The notes beneath the pieces were generated by a model that worked only from the letters and a program-made list of their open reading frames with translations, was not told the origin of the DNA and ran no database searches. Shown one piece after another: positions 47,528-55,937 of a stretch of 64,000 nt of DNA (the first letter of the stretch is position 1; each line of letters starts with the position of its first letter). The position numbers and the translations under genes were made by a program. This DNA is from an uncultured bacterium (GTDB taxonomy: Bacteria > Bacillota > Clostridia > Lachnospirales > Lachnospiraceae): NCBI GenBank assembly GCA_905215155.1, contig CAJMPJ010000006.1, positions 55,982 to 119,981 on the forward strand. The letters run 5' to 3'.

Positions 47528-48663
47528 TAAAAGCCCCCCTTACACAATTTACGGTAGAGACCAGCAATATCTGCTGCCGTCGGCACTCTTGGGTTGGTCA
47601 ATGTGCAGTTATCATGAAGTGCCTTTTCTGCCATTTCCTCTACCGCCTGTAAAAACTCATCCCGATCCACGTTCAAATCAGTGATCTGCTGCGGTATCCT
47701 GATCTTATTCATCAGATTCCTGATATGACGCACCAGGCCGTGTACCGTGGCCTTTTCGGTTCCGGCTGCGATCCCAAGCATGTTTGCGATCTCCACATAA
47801 CGGCCGCAGGCTGGGTATTCTCCTGGTTCTTCCAATCCTGCATTGTAGCTGATTACATGTGGAAGTAAAATCGCATTGCTTCTTCCATGAGGAATGTGAA
47901 ATCTTGCTCCCAGGGCATGTGCCATGCTGTGGCAAAGTCCCAGGGATGCTCCGTTAAAGGCGACGCCTGCCAAGCAGGATGCGTTGTGCATACGTGTTCT
48001 GGCTTCCATGTCGCTTCCTTCTTCTACGGTGCGCGCAAGATAGTTCCACACCAGTCTGACTGCTTTTTCCGCACAGGCATCGGTAAAATCACCTGCATTG
48101 GTGGAAACATAAGCTTCCAGGGCATGAGTGAGAACATCCATTCCTGTGTCTGCCGTAATATGAGGCGGAACCGACACGGTAAAGCGCGGGTCTAAAAATG
48201 CCGCATCCGGTACCATACGGTCCGAGCGAAGCGGATATTTTGCCTGTGCCTGAGGATCAGAGATGACGGAAAAATTAGTTACTTCACTTCCCGTACCGCT
48301 GGTCGTCGGAACTGCGATCAGATACAGCTTTTCATTTCCCATGCGGGTATAAATGCTGCTGGCTGCCTTTGCCGTATCAATGGCGGACCCACCGCCAAGA
48401 GCGATCACCGCATCCGGTCCGAAGCACTGCATCCGGCCAATGGCTTTTGAAACCACTTCAATGGTAGGGTCCGGTACTACCTCTGAAAATACTTCAAAGC
48501 TGCTTCCCTTTTCTGTTAAAAGCTCTGTGATCATGTTTACCTTTCCTGACTGAGCCATAAAAGGGTCACAAATGATATAAGCCTTTTCTACCGGAAGCTC
48601 CTTTATCTTATCCAGACAGGAAGATCCCATATAAACCTTTGTACTCATTACAAATTGCTCCAC
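47527..48663 (-). CDS. Iron-containing alcohol dehydrogenase
   Basis: A 378-residue type III alcohol dehydrogenase that reduces acetaldehyde to ethanol and regenerates NAD+ for the aldehyde dehydrogenase. It has the NAD motif GGGSAIDTAKA and the iron-binding signature LGLCHSMAHALGARFHIPHG. This matches the alcohol dehydrogenase of other choline operons (often called CutO). The start is GTG at 48663 with GGAGG ten bases upstream. It lies 71 bp after the EutP-like gene, and that gap holds a small hairpin. Confidence 0.94.
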   Translation of the reverse strand: MEQFVMSTKVYMGSSCLDKIKELPVEKAYIICDPFMAQSGKVNMITELLTEKGSSFEVFSEVVPDPTIEVVSKAIGRMQCFGPDAVIALGGGSAIDTAKAASSIYTRMGNEKLYLIAVPTTSGTGSEVTNFSVISDPQAQAKYPLRSDRMVPDAAFLDPRFTVSVPPHITADTGMDVLTHALEAYVSTNAGDFTDACAEKAVRLVWNYLARTVEEGSDMEARTRMHNASCLAGVAFNGASLGLCHSMAHALGARFHIPHGRSNAILLPHVISYNAGLEEPGEYPACGRYVEIANMLGIAAGTEKATVHGLVRHIRNLMNKIRIPQQITDLNVDRDEFLQAVEEMAEKALHDNCTLTNPRVPTAADIAGLYRKLCKGGF

Positions 48664-48678
48664 GTTACATTTCCCTCC

Positions 48679-48742
48679 TTTCCTTATATTTGCCCAGCTT
48701 TATTGGGCATACAGGTATACCTTTAGGTGTTTCCTTATATTT
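48679..48742 (-). repeat. Direct repeat flanking a hairpin between EutP-like and alcohol dehydrogenase genes
   Basis: The 13-mer TTTCCTTATATTT occurs at 48679-48691 and 48730-48742. Between them GCCCA/TGGGC (48692-48708) can form a hairpin. There is no U-tract, so this is more likely an mRNA processing or stability element than a terminator. Confidence 0.4.
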
Positions 48743-49172
48743 CTTTTAACGCTTCCATCAACTCACAAAGACCGGTCTTGTCTCTGAGATTGATATGAAA
48801 ACAGGGTCCCCAAACTCCTGTCTTTCTTAACTGACGGATACACCAGCCGTCATTTTCCGGCTTCTCTCCGCTTCCGGTTATCACTCCGATGACCGGAACC
48901 CGGAATGCTTTCGCAAATCCCGGCGGATAGCTTTCCCGGCAGGAAGACTGGCGTACCAGCATCAGTACATGGGAGGCGTCCTGGGCTGCCGCAATCATAT
49001 GCTTGTGCATCCATGGACTTTCTAAGTAGACCCCTGGAACATCGAGAGTCTTTTCCCCATATACCATGTTCTGGGTCCGCCTCGCAGGGCCTTCTATGCC
49101 ATTTAAGACATTGGCCAGGGAGGTTTTCCCGCTGCCACCGGGTCCAATGAGCATGATCCTCTTCTTTCTCAT
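48735..49172 (-). CDS. eutP: EutP/PduV-like GTPase
   Basis: A 145-residue Ras-like P-loop protein: G1 motif IGPGGSGKTSL, then RTQNMVYGEKTLDVPGVYLE, where DVPG stands for the usual DxxG, and a clear hydrophobic strand ASHVLMLVRQ. The start at 49172 overlaps the stop of the EutS-type gene as ATGA. PduV is linked to movement of compartments in the cell; EutP was reported to have acetate kinase activity in some bacteria. Which applies here is open. Confidence 0.88.
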   Translation of the reverse strand: MRKKRIMLIGPGGSGKTSLANVLNGIEGPARRTQNMVYGEKTLDVPGVYLESPWMHKHMIAAAQDASHVLMLVRQSSCRESYPPGFAKAFRVPVIGVITGSGEKPENDGWCIRQLRKTGVWGPCFHINLRDKTGLCELMEALKEI

Positions 49173-49507
49173 GTCTTTGTAATCGGAGGCACTGTATAAC
49201 CAAGTATGCGTTTTAAGATATCGCATACGGCAGTTAAAGCGGTTTCCACACTATCCACGTCGCCCGCAATGATGACAGATCCGGTAAACCGGTCTAAAAA
49301 CCCCACAGTTACGTCCGCTGCCTTTGCCGCAATATCGGCTGCAATGATGGACGTTTCATAGGGAGACAGAGTAAGGATTCCGATGGCACCGAGTTCATCA
49401 ATGCCCAGACATTCATATACCTCCCCAATGGGGGCTGCGATCACATGAGCGATGGTAACCTGTTTTCCCGGAACAGATTCCTCTATGACACGCTGCATCT
49501 CTACCAC
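49169..49507 (-). CDS. eutS: Circularly permuted BMC-domain shell protein (EutS/PduU type)
   Basis: A 112-residue protein strongly resembling EutS: RVIEESVPGKQVTIAHVIAAP, GAIGILTLSPYETSIIAADIAAKAADV and FLDRFTGSVIIAGDVDSVETAL. The family forms hexamers with a plugged beta-barrel over the pore. The start is GTG (49507), eight bases after GGGG; the ATG three codons later is too far from a ribosome site. Overlaps the GTPase gene by 4 bp. Confidence 0.93.
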   Translation of the reverse strand: MVEMQRVIEESVPGKQVTIAHVIAAPIGEVYECLGIDELGAIGILTLSPYETSIIAADIAAKAADVTVGFLDRFTGSVIIAGDVDSVETALTAVCDILKRILGYTVPPITKT

Positions 49508-49523
49508 GACGTTTTCCCCTTTC

Positions 49524-50477
49524 CTAGTGCTTTACCACATTAACCGGAAATTGATATTCCTTCATCCATCCTTCGATCCGGTCCAAATCCTCCGCATTTA
49601 AGCTTGGGTCACCGTTGATGGGGTACTCCATATCCAGCTGGTTGTATTTGTTGACACCCAGCTTATGATAAGGGAGTAAATCAATTCCTTTAAAATTCTT
49701 ATAATCACGGAACGGCATCAAAAATCTGATCACCGCATCAATCTCTTCTTTGCTGTCATTGATTCCTTTGAGCATAGGCATACGCACCTTAACATTGTAA
49801 CGGCGGTGAAGCAGTTCCTTTAGATTGGTCAGGATCTGTTCGTTGTTTACACCCACCAGCTCGTTATGTCTTACGGGGTCCATATGCTTTATGTCAAAGA
49901 GAAATAAGTCTACGTATTCTGCTATCTTTAAAATAGTTTCCGTTTTTGTATAACCGCAGGTCTCAATCGCTGTATTGATTCCTTCCCGCTTACAGGCCAT
50001 CAAAAGGTTTAAGGCTGCTTCCGGCTGGGAGGTCACTTCTCCTCCGCCAAGGGTCACCCCACCGCCGGAAATATCATAAAATGCAGCATCCTCCTCCACG
50101 ACTTTAAGCAGTTCCGAAATGGTTTTTACCTCTCCGGCAATGCTAAGCGCCGCATTCGGGCAGACATTCCTGCATTTCATGCATCCAATGCAGTCCTTTT
50201 CCCGCAAAATTTCATGCTTACCGGTCTCTTTGGATCTCACATGGATTCCCACGGGGCATACCTTTTCGCAGGCCCCGCAGCTTACACAGGAATTTCTTTT
50301 ATACATCACCTGGAACTTCCGTTCCAGCCCTTCCGGGTTGGCACACCATTTGCACCGGAGCGGACAGCCTTTAAAGAATACCAGGGTTCTGACACCCGGC
50401 CCGTCATACATATTGTACTTCTGCACATTAAAGATCAGCGCCTTACGTTCAATCTCTCCTGTATTTCCATGGTCCAT
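49524..50477 (-). CDS. cutD: Choline TMA-lyase activating enzyme (radical SAM)
   Basis: A 317-residue radical SAM activase that installs the glycyl radical on CutC. It has the CX3CX2C cluster at C38, C42 and C45 (GCPLRCKWCANPE), then two ferredoxin-type clusters (C64, C67, C70, C74 and C96, C99, C102, C106), as in glycyl radical activases of the diol/choline group, and the GGGEVTSQPE SAM motif. It lies 23 bp after cutC and is cotranscribed. Oxygen-sensitive, so the pathway runs only under anaerobic conditions. Confidence 0.96.
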   Translation of the reverse strand: MDHGNTGEIERKALIFNVQKYNMYDGPGVRTLVFFKGCPLRCKWCANPEGLERKFQVMYKRNSCVSCGACEKVCPVGIHVRSKETGKHEILREKDCIGCMKCRNVCPNAALSIAGEVKTISELLKVVEEDAAFYDISGGGVTLGGGEVTSQPEAALNLLMACKREGINTAIETCGYTKTETILKIAEYVDLFLFDIKHMDPVRHNELVGVNNEQILTNLKELLHRRYNVKVRMPMLKGINDSKEEIDAVIRFLMPFRDYKNFKGIDLLPYHKLGVNKYNQLDMEYPINGDPSLNAEDLDRIEGWMKEYQFPVNVVKH

Positions 50478-50500
50478 TGTGATTTATCTCCGTTTCTTTA

Positions 50501-53047
50501 TCAGAAATGTGTCAGCATGGTTCTGCTGATGATCTCATCCTGAACATCTTTGCATAACTCTACAAAGAACGCACTGTATCCTGCAACACGCACGATCAGG
50601 TCACGGTACTGCTCCGGATGCTTCTGGGCTTCGATCAGAGTATTGTTATCCAGATAGTTGAACTGCATTTCTCCGTTTCCTAACATACAAGCGGTACGAA
50701 GAAGGGTAATCAAGCTCTCTTCTCCTTCCGGTGTATCAAGAAGTCCGGCCATAATCTTAAAGTTATGTACCATACCGATGTTCATGGAATCGTTTGCCAT
50801 CTTGGAAATGGACTTGATGATAGCCGTTGGGCCCTTATAGTCGGCCCCCTGTGTCGGGCTGATACCATCGGAAAGCGGAAGCCATGCATGACGTCCGTTG
50901 GCAGAAGCACCGGTCATCTGTCCGAATGGAGTGTTGTTGGAAATGGATAACGTACCATGGCTTAACACCGAATATAATGTTTTAAACTTTCTGTGCTCAC
51001 GCTCGGTAAAGTCGATTAAGTCCGCAGCGATCAAATCTGCGTAATCATCGTCATTTCCGTATTTGGGAGCGTTGAGGCAATCGGTACGGATATGCTCATA
51101 ACCGGCGAAGTCTGCCTTTAATGCCGTATTCAACTCCTCTAAGGTATATTTCTTTTCCTCAAATACAAGCTTCTTGATGGCTGCCATGGAATCTGCATAG
51201 GTAGCAAGTCCTGACCATACCACACCAGGTCCGAAGTTGTACATCGCTCCGCCTGCGGATACATCCTTGGCTTTTTCCATACAGCCTTCATACATGATGG
51301 ACATAAGAGGCTTTGGTGCAAGCTCTCTGTGGACACGCTGGGAAATCACCGTTGCCACGTCGGTCCATTTTGTAATATATTTGATCTCTTCTTTTACGGC
51401 TGCTTCAAATTCTTCGTAAGTCTTGAATCTGCTTAAATCCCCCATATCCGGGCAAACCTGCTTGCCATACCATAACGGTACACCATGGTTTAATACAAGC
51501 TCGATACAGATCGGCCACTGGGTATAAGCCGTGGAGGTCCACTGATATAAACGGCCGGACTTCTGAGGCTCTACGCAGCCCATGAGACAGTAGTCACGGG
51601 CATCTTCGATGGAAACGCCTTTTGCAAGCATCATCTTGATATGGGCATCGTCAAAGTGGCAGGCAGGGAAGCCCATACCGGAACGAACCACGTCCACGAT
51701 CTTCTTTAAGTACTTCTTGGGCGACTTGTTGTGGATCCGGCAGGCCAGCGACGGCTGGTAAATTTTCACGTGACGGACCGCATCCATTAAAAGGTAAGTC
51801 AGTTCATTGGTCGCATCATGTCCGCTTCTGGTCACACCGCCCACGCACATATTAACGAATGGCTGGTATCCTGCGAAGAATTTGGAACCGCCTTCGCTGG
51901 TGATCCACATCATCTCAGACATCTTGATGAGCATACAGCCTGCAAGCTCGAATGCCTGGAAGTCATTCATACGGCCGGATTCGATATCGTCTTTGTAGAA
52001 GGGGTACATATACTGGTCAACACGTCCGATGGACATACCGGTCTGGTTCTCTTCCACTACAAGAAGGGATTCGATGGTCCATACGGCCTGGATGGCTTCC
52101 CAGAACGTCCTTGGCTTGTGAGCCGGAACATGTGCATTTACCTCGGCGATCTTTAAAAGCTCGTCCTTACGTTTGGGATTGGTTTCCTTTGCCGCAAGTT
52201 CTTTCGCATACTCGGAAAGTCTCTTTGCATAGATCATAACGCCTTCGGTGGTATCAATGATGGATTTGTAGAAATAAATCTTTTCGATATCATCCGGATT
52301 TTCATAATCCAGTTCTTTTAAATGATCTCTGGCCTCCTGCTGGATATCCAGCATCCCTTTTTTCATAAGGATCACATCATAGCCCGGATTGGAATCCCCG
52401 CCTCCGTTGATGGCATGGTAGGAACAGTCTGATACAAAGGATTCTCCTGATAATTCCCACACACCTGCCTCACGGTACTGATTCTCACAATACTCATCGA
52501 CTGATTTGCCCTCCCAGAACGGGAAAAGCTCTTCCTTCATGATTTTCTTGTCTTCTTCGGAAATATAGAACGGGTCCTGAGGACGGGTTCCAATGGTGTC
52601 GATCTCATCCACCATCCATCTCCATGCAATGTCCGGAGAAAAGGCACCTGCACGGGGTGCGCCGCAGGGAGCACCGACGATCAGCTCGTCGTCCTGAATC
52701 ACAAGGGGTGCAGTCTCGCAGCAGTAACGGAAACATTTTGCACGAAGCATGATCTTTGGCATACCGGGATTCTCTTTTGCGATCTTCGTGATCGCACGGG
52801 CACGGTATGTTGTGATTGACGGCTTGTGGGTCATATAATTGTCTTTTAATTTTTTAAGTCTTTGCGTGATGCCATCGGGAATTTCTGTCCCCTCTTCCGG
52901 GCTGAAACCTGCCGTCTGGGGAGCGGACTCCTTTTTATTGATTTCTTCGGAAACAGTTTCAAACATCTTCATCAGGGAAGCTCTTTCTTCCGGCGACATG
53001 TTCTTCGTAGCTTCTACAAATTTATTAGAAAATTCACGAATATCCAA
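50501..53047 (-). CDS. cutC: Choline trimethylamine-lyase (glycyl radical enzyme)
   Basis: Cleaves choline to trimethylamine and acetaldehyde. It is 848 residues. Active-site residues known from Desulfovibrio alaskensis CutC are all present two positions further on: Y210, D218, F391, F397, C491, E493 and T504, and the glycyl radical residue is G823 (RVAGYSAF). The Y-x7-D pair (YHAINGGGD) separates it from diol and glycerol dehydratases. The start codon is TTG (53047), with GAGGG eight bases upstream; the next Met is 17 codons in. The N-terminal 40 residues ([30 protein letters not shown]) may serve for encapsulation. Confidence 0.97.
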   Translation of the reverse strand: MDIREFSNKFVEATKNMSPEERASLMKMFETVSEEINKKESAPQTAGFSPEEGTEIPDGITQRLKKLKDNYMTHKPSITTYRARAITKIAKENPGMPKIMLRAKCFRYCCETAPLVIQDDELIVGAPCGAPRAGAFSPDIAWRWMVDEIDTIGTRPQDPFYISEEDKKIMKEELFPFWEGKSVDEYCENQYREAGVWELSGESFVSDCSYHAINGGGDSNPGYDVILMKKGMLDIQQEARDHLKELDYENPDDIEKIYFYKSIIDTTEGVMIYAKRLSEYAKELAAKETNPKRKDELLKIAEVNAHVPAHKPRTFWEAIQAVWTIESLLVVEENQTGMSIGRVDQYMYPFYKDDIESGRMNDFQAFELAGCMLIKMSEMMWITSEGGSKFFAGYQPFVNMCVGGVTRSGHDATNELTYLLMDAVRHVKIYQPSLACRIHNKSPKKYLKKIVDVVRSGMGFPACHFDDAHIKMMLAKGVSIEDARDYCLMGCVEPQKSGRLYQWTSTAYTQWPICIELVLNHGVPLWYGKQVCPDMGDLSRFKTYEEFEAAVKEEIKYITKWTDVATVISQRVHRELAPKPLMSIMYEGCMEKAKDVSAGGAMYNFGPGVVWSGLATYADSMAAIKKLVFEEKKYTLEELNTALKADFAGYEHIRTDCLNAPKYGNDDDYADLIAADLIDFTEREHRKFKTLYSVLSHGTLSISNNTPFGQMTGASANGRHAWLPLSDGISPTQGADYKGPTAIIKSISKMANDSMNIGMVHNFKIMAGLLDTPEGEESLITLLRTACMLGNGEMQFNYLDNNTLIEAQKHPEQYRDLIVRVAGYSAFFVELCKDVQDEIISRTMLTHF

Positions 53048-53068
53048 TACGATTTCCCTCTCTTTCTA

Positions 53069-54562
53069 TTATTTTTCCTCCAGTTCCTTAGACAGTTCCT
53101 CTAAGATCTGCTTTAACAGAGCCTTGGCGTCGTCTGCACCGCCTTTTTCCTCCTGGGTTGATTCATGCCCCTGAGCCGCTTTGTTCGTCCGCTTTAAGAA
53201 TTCCTCAGCTTTGCGGACTCCATATGCCACTTTCCGTGTATATATAAAATTCATAGGGGAAACATTGTCTGCAGTCATTCCTGCACCTGACGTAATGCTT
53301 CCCAAGGTCATGGCCGGGAACAGATTTGCAGTCGCTCCCATGCTTCCCAAGGTGGCCGGAGTGTTCACAAGAACTCTTCCGACCGGTTTTTTCAATGCGA
53401 ACTGGCGGATTACTTCCTCGTCTCTGGAATGGATCACCAGGGTGTGCCCATGGCTTTCATTGACCAAAAGGCTCATGCACTTCTCACAGGCATGCATCCA
53501 GTCAGGCTCGATGTAATAGGCAAGGACGGGACAAAGCAGTTCTCTTGCAAACGGATTCCTGTCAGAAATGTATTTCTGTTCCGAAACCAGAACCGTGGTG
53601 GCAGGCGGAACTAAAAATCCTGCCCTTTTTGCAAGCTCAAACGCCGGCCGGCCCATGATCTCTGTATCCGCTTTTCCATTATCCAGACAAAGAAGTCCGA
53701 TCAGCTTTTCTTCTTCCTCTCCGTTCATGAAATAAGCACCGTTCTTTTGCATCTCTGCCTTTACATCTGCTGCGATCACACTGTCAACCACCATATACTG
53801 CTCCGCGGCTGACACGATTCCGTAATCAAAGGTGCGGCTGGCAATGATATCTTCCACCGCCTGTCTTATATCTGCCGTCCGTTCAATGAACACCGGTCCG
53901 TTGCCCGTTCCGCCGTAGATATAAGGTTTTCCGCTTTTTGCTGCCTTGCGGCACAATTGGGGCACTCCGGTGTTGACAATAACGGCAGCGGCCGGATGAT
54001 GAATCAGTTCCAGGGCACCGGACTCTGTCACTGTCTTCAAATAACCGATAGCTCCTTCCGGCAGTCCGCAGCTCTTCCCTGCTTCCTGCATACGGGCAAG
54101 CAGCTTCCCGGTGACATTCTTTGCCCGTTCATGGGGGGCGATCACGATAGGGTTACCGGACTTTACAGCGATAAGCACATTGTAGATGGCTGTGGAGACC
54201 GGGCTTATTGCCGGAGTTAATGCAGCAATCACGCCGATTGGAACACCGATGTCCATGGTTTTAAGTACTGCATCTTCCTGTAAGATTCCGACGCATTTCA
54301 TTTGTTTCAGCTGATCCGGAAGAGTTTCACAGATAAATTTGTTTTTCACAAATTTATCCTGCCAGCTTCCATATCCGGTTTCTTCTGCGGACATGACCGC
54401 CAGCTCCTCTGCCATTTCTTTTGCAGCAGCAGCAAGAACACCTACGATATGATCCAGCGTTTCCTGGGGGAAGGTAAGCATGCTTTCTCTGGCTTCTCGT
54501 GCGCTTTCCATTAAAATCCTGGCCTCCTGGATGGAGAGCAGGTCTTTATCTATAAAACTCAT
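53069..54562 (-). CDS. Aldehyde dehydrogenase paralogue with Ser in place of the catalytic Cys
   Basis: A 497-residue PduP/EutE-type protein just upstream of cutC. In TFDYGIVSAAEQ the catalytic cysteine position holds Ser251 (codon TCA), equivalent to C251 of the intact copy; the NAD-loop region GGTGNGPVFIERTA is kept. It should therefore lack normal thioester chemistry. It starts with SIQEARILMESAREARESM, an encapsulation-like helix. The start at 54562 is preferred because GGGAG is then eight bases upstream instead of two. It may be a scaffold, regulator or partner subunit. Two aldehyde dehydrogenases are known in other choline operons. Confidence 0.92.
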   Translation of the reverse strand: MSFIDKDLLSIQEARILMESAREARESMLTFPQETLDHIVGVLAAAAKEMAEELAVMSAEETGYGSWQDKFVKNKFICETLPDQLKQMKCVGILQEDAVLKTMDIGVPIGVIAALTPAISPVSTAIYNVLIAVKSGNPIVIAPHERAKNVTGKLLARMQEAGKSCGLPEGAIGYLKTVTESGALELIHHPAAAVIVNTGVPQLCRKAAKSGKPYIYGGTGNGPVFIERTADIRQAVEDIIASRTFDYGIVSAAEQYMVVDSVIAADVKAEMQKNGAYFMNGEEEEKLIGLLCLDNGKADTEIMGRPAFELAKRAGFLVPPATTVLVSEQKYISDRNPFARELLCPVLAYYIEPDWMHACEKCMSLLVNESHGHTLVIHSRDEEVIRQFALKKPVGRVLVNTPATLGSMGATANLFPAMTLGSITSGAGMTADNVSPMNFIYTRKVAYGVRKAEEFLKRTNKAAQGHESTQEEKGGADDAKALLKQILEELSKELEEK

Positions 54563-54592
54563 TTCCATTACTCCCTTCGTTCGGGATTCCTG

Positions 54593-54901
54593 TTATTCCT
54601 CTGCAGGAGGAGTCGGGATTGCGTATCTTTTTACGATCTTAGCAAGATCGGGATGGGGTCTTGGGATAACCACAGAGCTGTATACCTCAGCTCCCATGTT
54701 ATTAACCGCCTTAACGCCTGCTTCTACTGCAGTCTTGCAGGCTCCCACATCGCCTTGAACCAGGACGGAGATATAGCCGGAAGCTACGTTCTCATATCCA
54801 ACCAGCTCCACTTCCGCTGCCTTACACATTGCATCAGCCGCTTCCAGTACGAATACCAAACCAAATGTTTCAATTGCGCCTATGGCTTCATATCTTTCCA
54901 T
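54593..54901 (-). CDS. BMC-domain shell protein
   Basis: A 102-residue single-BMC-domain hexamer subunit: AIGAIETFGLVFVLEAADAMCKAAEVELVGYENVASGYISVLVQGDVGACKTAVEAG-type core with the typical PRPHPD end. It lies 30 bp before the aldehyde dehydrogenase start. It is closest in pattern to the next shell gene (VELxxYENV), so these two form a sub-pair. Confidence 0.95.
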   Translation of the reverse strand: MERYEAIGAIETFGLVFVLEAADAMCKAAEVELVGYENVASGYISVLVQGDVGACKTAVEAGVKAVNNMGAEVYSSVVIPRPHPDLAKIVKRYAIPTPPAEE

Positions 54902-54918
54902 ATACTGTTTTCCTCTCT

Positions 54919-55224
54919 TTATGCGTCTATATCATGTACTGATACAATGTCACCGACCTCTTTGATCGGTCTTGGCATAACATTCTTTGCTGTCAGCTTG
55001 CCAATCGCCGCGGCAGCCTCTGCTCCTGCCTCTACAGAGGAACGTACCGCTGCAACATCGCCCTTTACCATAATGGTAACTAACGTGGAGCCTACATTTT
55101 CATAAGAAATTAATTCCACATCCGCTGCTTTTAACATCTTATCCGCAGCTTCCAGTGCCGGAACCAGTCCGATGGTTTCCACAAGTCCTAACGCTTCATC
55201 TCCGTAATATCTCACCTTACGCAA
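54919..55224 (-). CDS. BMC-domain shell protein
   Basis: A 101-residue BMC-domain hexamer subunit with a short N-terminal extension (MRKVRYYGDE), then ALGLVETIGLVPALEAADKML and VELISYENVGSTLVTIMVKGDV. The end PRPIKEVGDIVSVHDIDA is longer than that of PduA. It is paralogous to the neighbour at 54593. Confidence 0.95.
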   Translation of the reverse strand: MRKVRYYGDEALGLVETIGLVPALEAADKMLKAADVELISYENVGSTLVTIMVKGDVAAVRSSVEAGAEAAAAIGKLTAKNVMPRPIKEVGDIVSVHDIDA

Positions 55225-55236
55225 ACCTCCTCAAAT

Positions 55237-55521
55237 TTATTTGTGACGGTATTTTTTGTCTACGTACTTATCAACGGCACTTCTTCCCTCGTCATTGATC
55301 TCGTAGCACATACGCAGTTCTCCGTTCTTATCCAAATCATAGCTGCTTAGATTCACCATTCCATTCGCTTCCAAAGACATCACATGATCCATATAACGTT
55401 CTTTTGTAAACTGGCGCTCTCCACCGTAAAGCGGCTTTAATGCCTCCATAATTTGGTCAACGTCTGCATTTTTCACTCCGTATAAATAGTTTAATACCGC
55501 TGTTCTTGCTGGTAATAACAT
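55237..55521 (-). CDS. Small helical protein of choline operons, winged-helix-like
   Basis: A 94-residue protein starting at 55521 (GGGG nine bases upstream). The sequence MLLPARTAVLNYLYGVKNADVDQ, FTKERYMDHVMSLEANGMVNLSSYDLD and RMCYEINDEGRSAVDKYV suggests a winged helix-turn-helix of the PadR/MarR size. I know no named function. It lies inside the operon between shell genes, so it may be a small regulator or an accessory factor. The start region overlaps the end of the decayed transporter fragment. Confidence 0.75.
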   Translation of the reverse strand: MLLPARTAVLNYLYGVKNADVDQIMEALKPLYGGERQFTKERYMDHVMSLEANGMVNLSSYDLDKNGELRMCYEINDEGRSAVDKYVDKKYRHK

Positions 55522-55525
55522 ACCT

Positions 55526-55628
55526 TTATTCCCCTTTCTTAAAGAAATCAAGTGGATTCATGGTCACCAGAATCGCCCCATAACGCATAGGTGACATTTA
55601 AGGACATACCTACTGCACTGCCTGCCAT
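55526..55628 (-). pseudogene. Internally deleted remnant of a second copy of the transporter gene
   Basis: The minus strand reads AGSAVGMSLNVTYALWG, matching GCAVGMSLNITYAFWG in the transporter at 55938-56918. In another frame it then reads ILVTMNPLDFFKKGE and a stop, matching the transporter's C terminus VLVSVNPMELLGKKEE. The roughly 35 codons between the two pieces are missing. This shows that a transporter gene once sat here, after a shell gene. Confidence 0.85.
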
Positions 55629-55643
55629 AGATGTCCCGGCTCA

Positions 55644-55934
55644 TTACTGATTCTCCCTCTTGTCTTTGGGAAGAATCGTCTCCACCTCTGGGTGAGGACG
55701 CGGGATCACATGAACAGAAACCAGCTCTCCAACTCTCGAAGCTGCTGCTGCGCCGGCGTCAGTTGCTGCCTTCACAGCACCTACATCTCCTCTTACCATA
55801 ACAGTAACCAGTCCGCCGCCTACAAATTCCTTACCCATCAGCGTAACATTCGCTGCCTTTACCATAGCATCTGCAGCTTCAATGGAACCAACCAATCCCT
55901 TTGTTTCAATCATTCCTAATGCATCATATTTCAT
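55644..55934 (-). CDS. BMC-domain shell protein (PduA/EutM type), proximal copy
   Basis: A 96-residue BMC hexamer subunit, near-identical to the last gene of the operon (41698-41982): 82 of the first 85 residues agree, the differences being at positions 33, 66 and 82. The C-terminal tail (KDKRENQ) differs. It lies three bases after the transporter stop codon. Confidence 0.95.
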   Translation of the reverse strand: MKYDALGMIETKGLVGSIEAADAMVKAANVTLMGKEFVGGGLVTVMVRGDVGAVKAATDAGAAAASRVGELVSVHVIPRPHPEVETILPKDKRENQ

Positions 55935-55937
55935 TGC

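Noticed and set aside
50501..53047. Glycerol or propanediol dehydratase as identity of the glycyl radical enzyme
   Set aside because: The Tyr210/Asp218, Phe391/Phe397 and Thr504 set is that of choline TMA-lyase at a constant +2 offset.
41698..55934. The two near-identical shell genes as a recent duplication or mobile-element ends
   Set aside because: The DNA differs at many third positions and no inverted repeats or transposase are present, so they are old paralogues.
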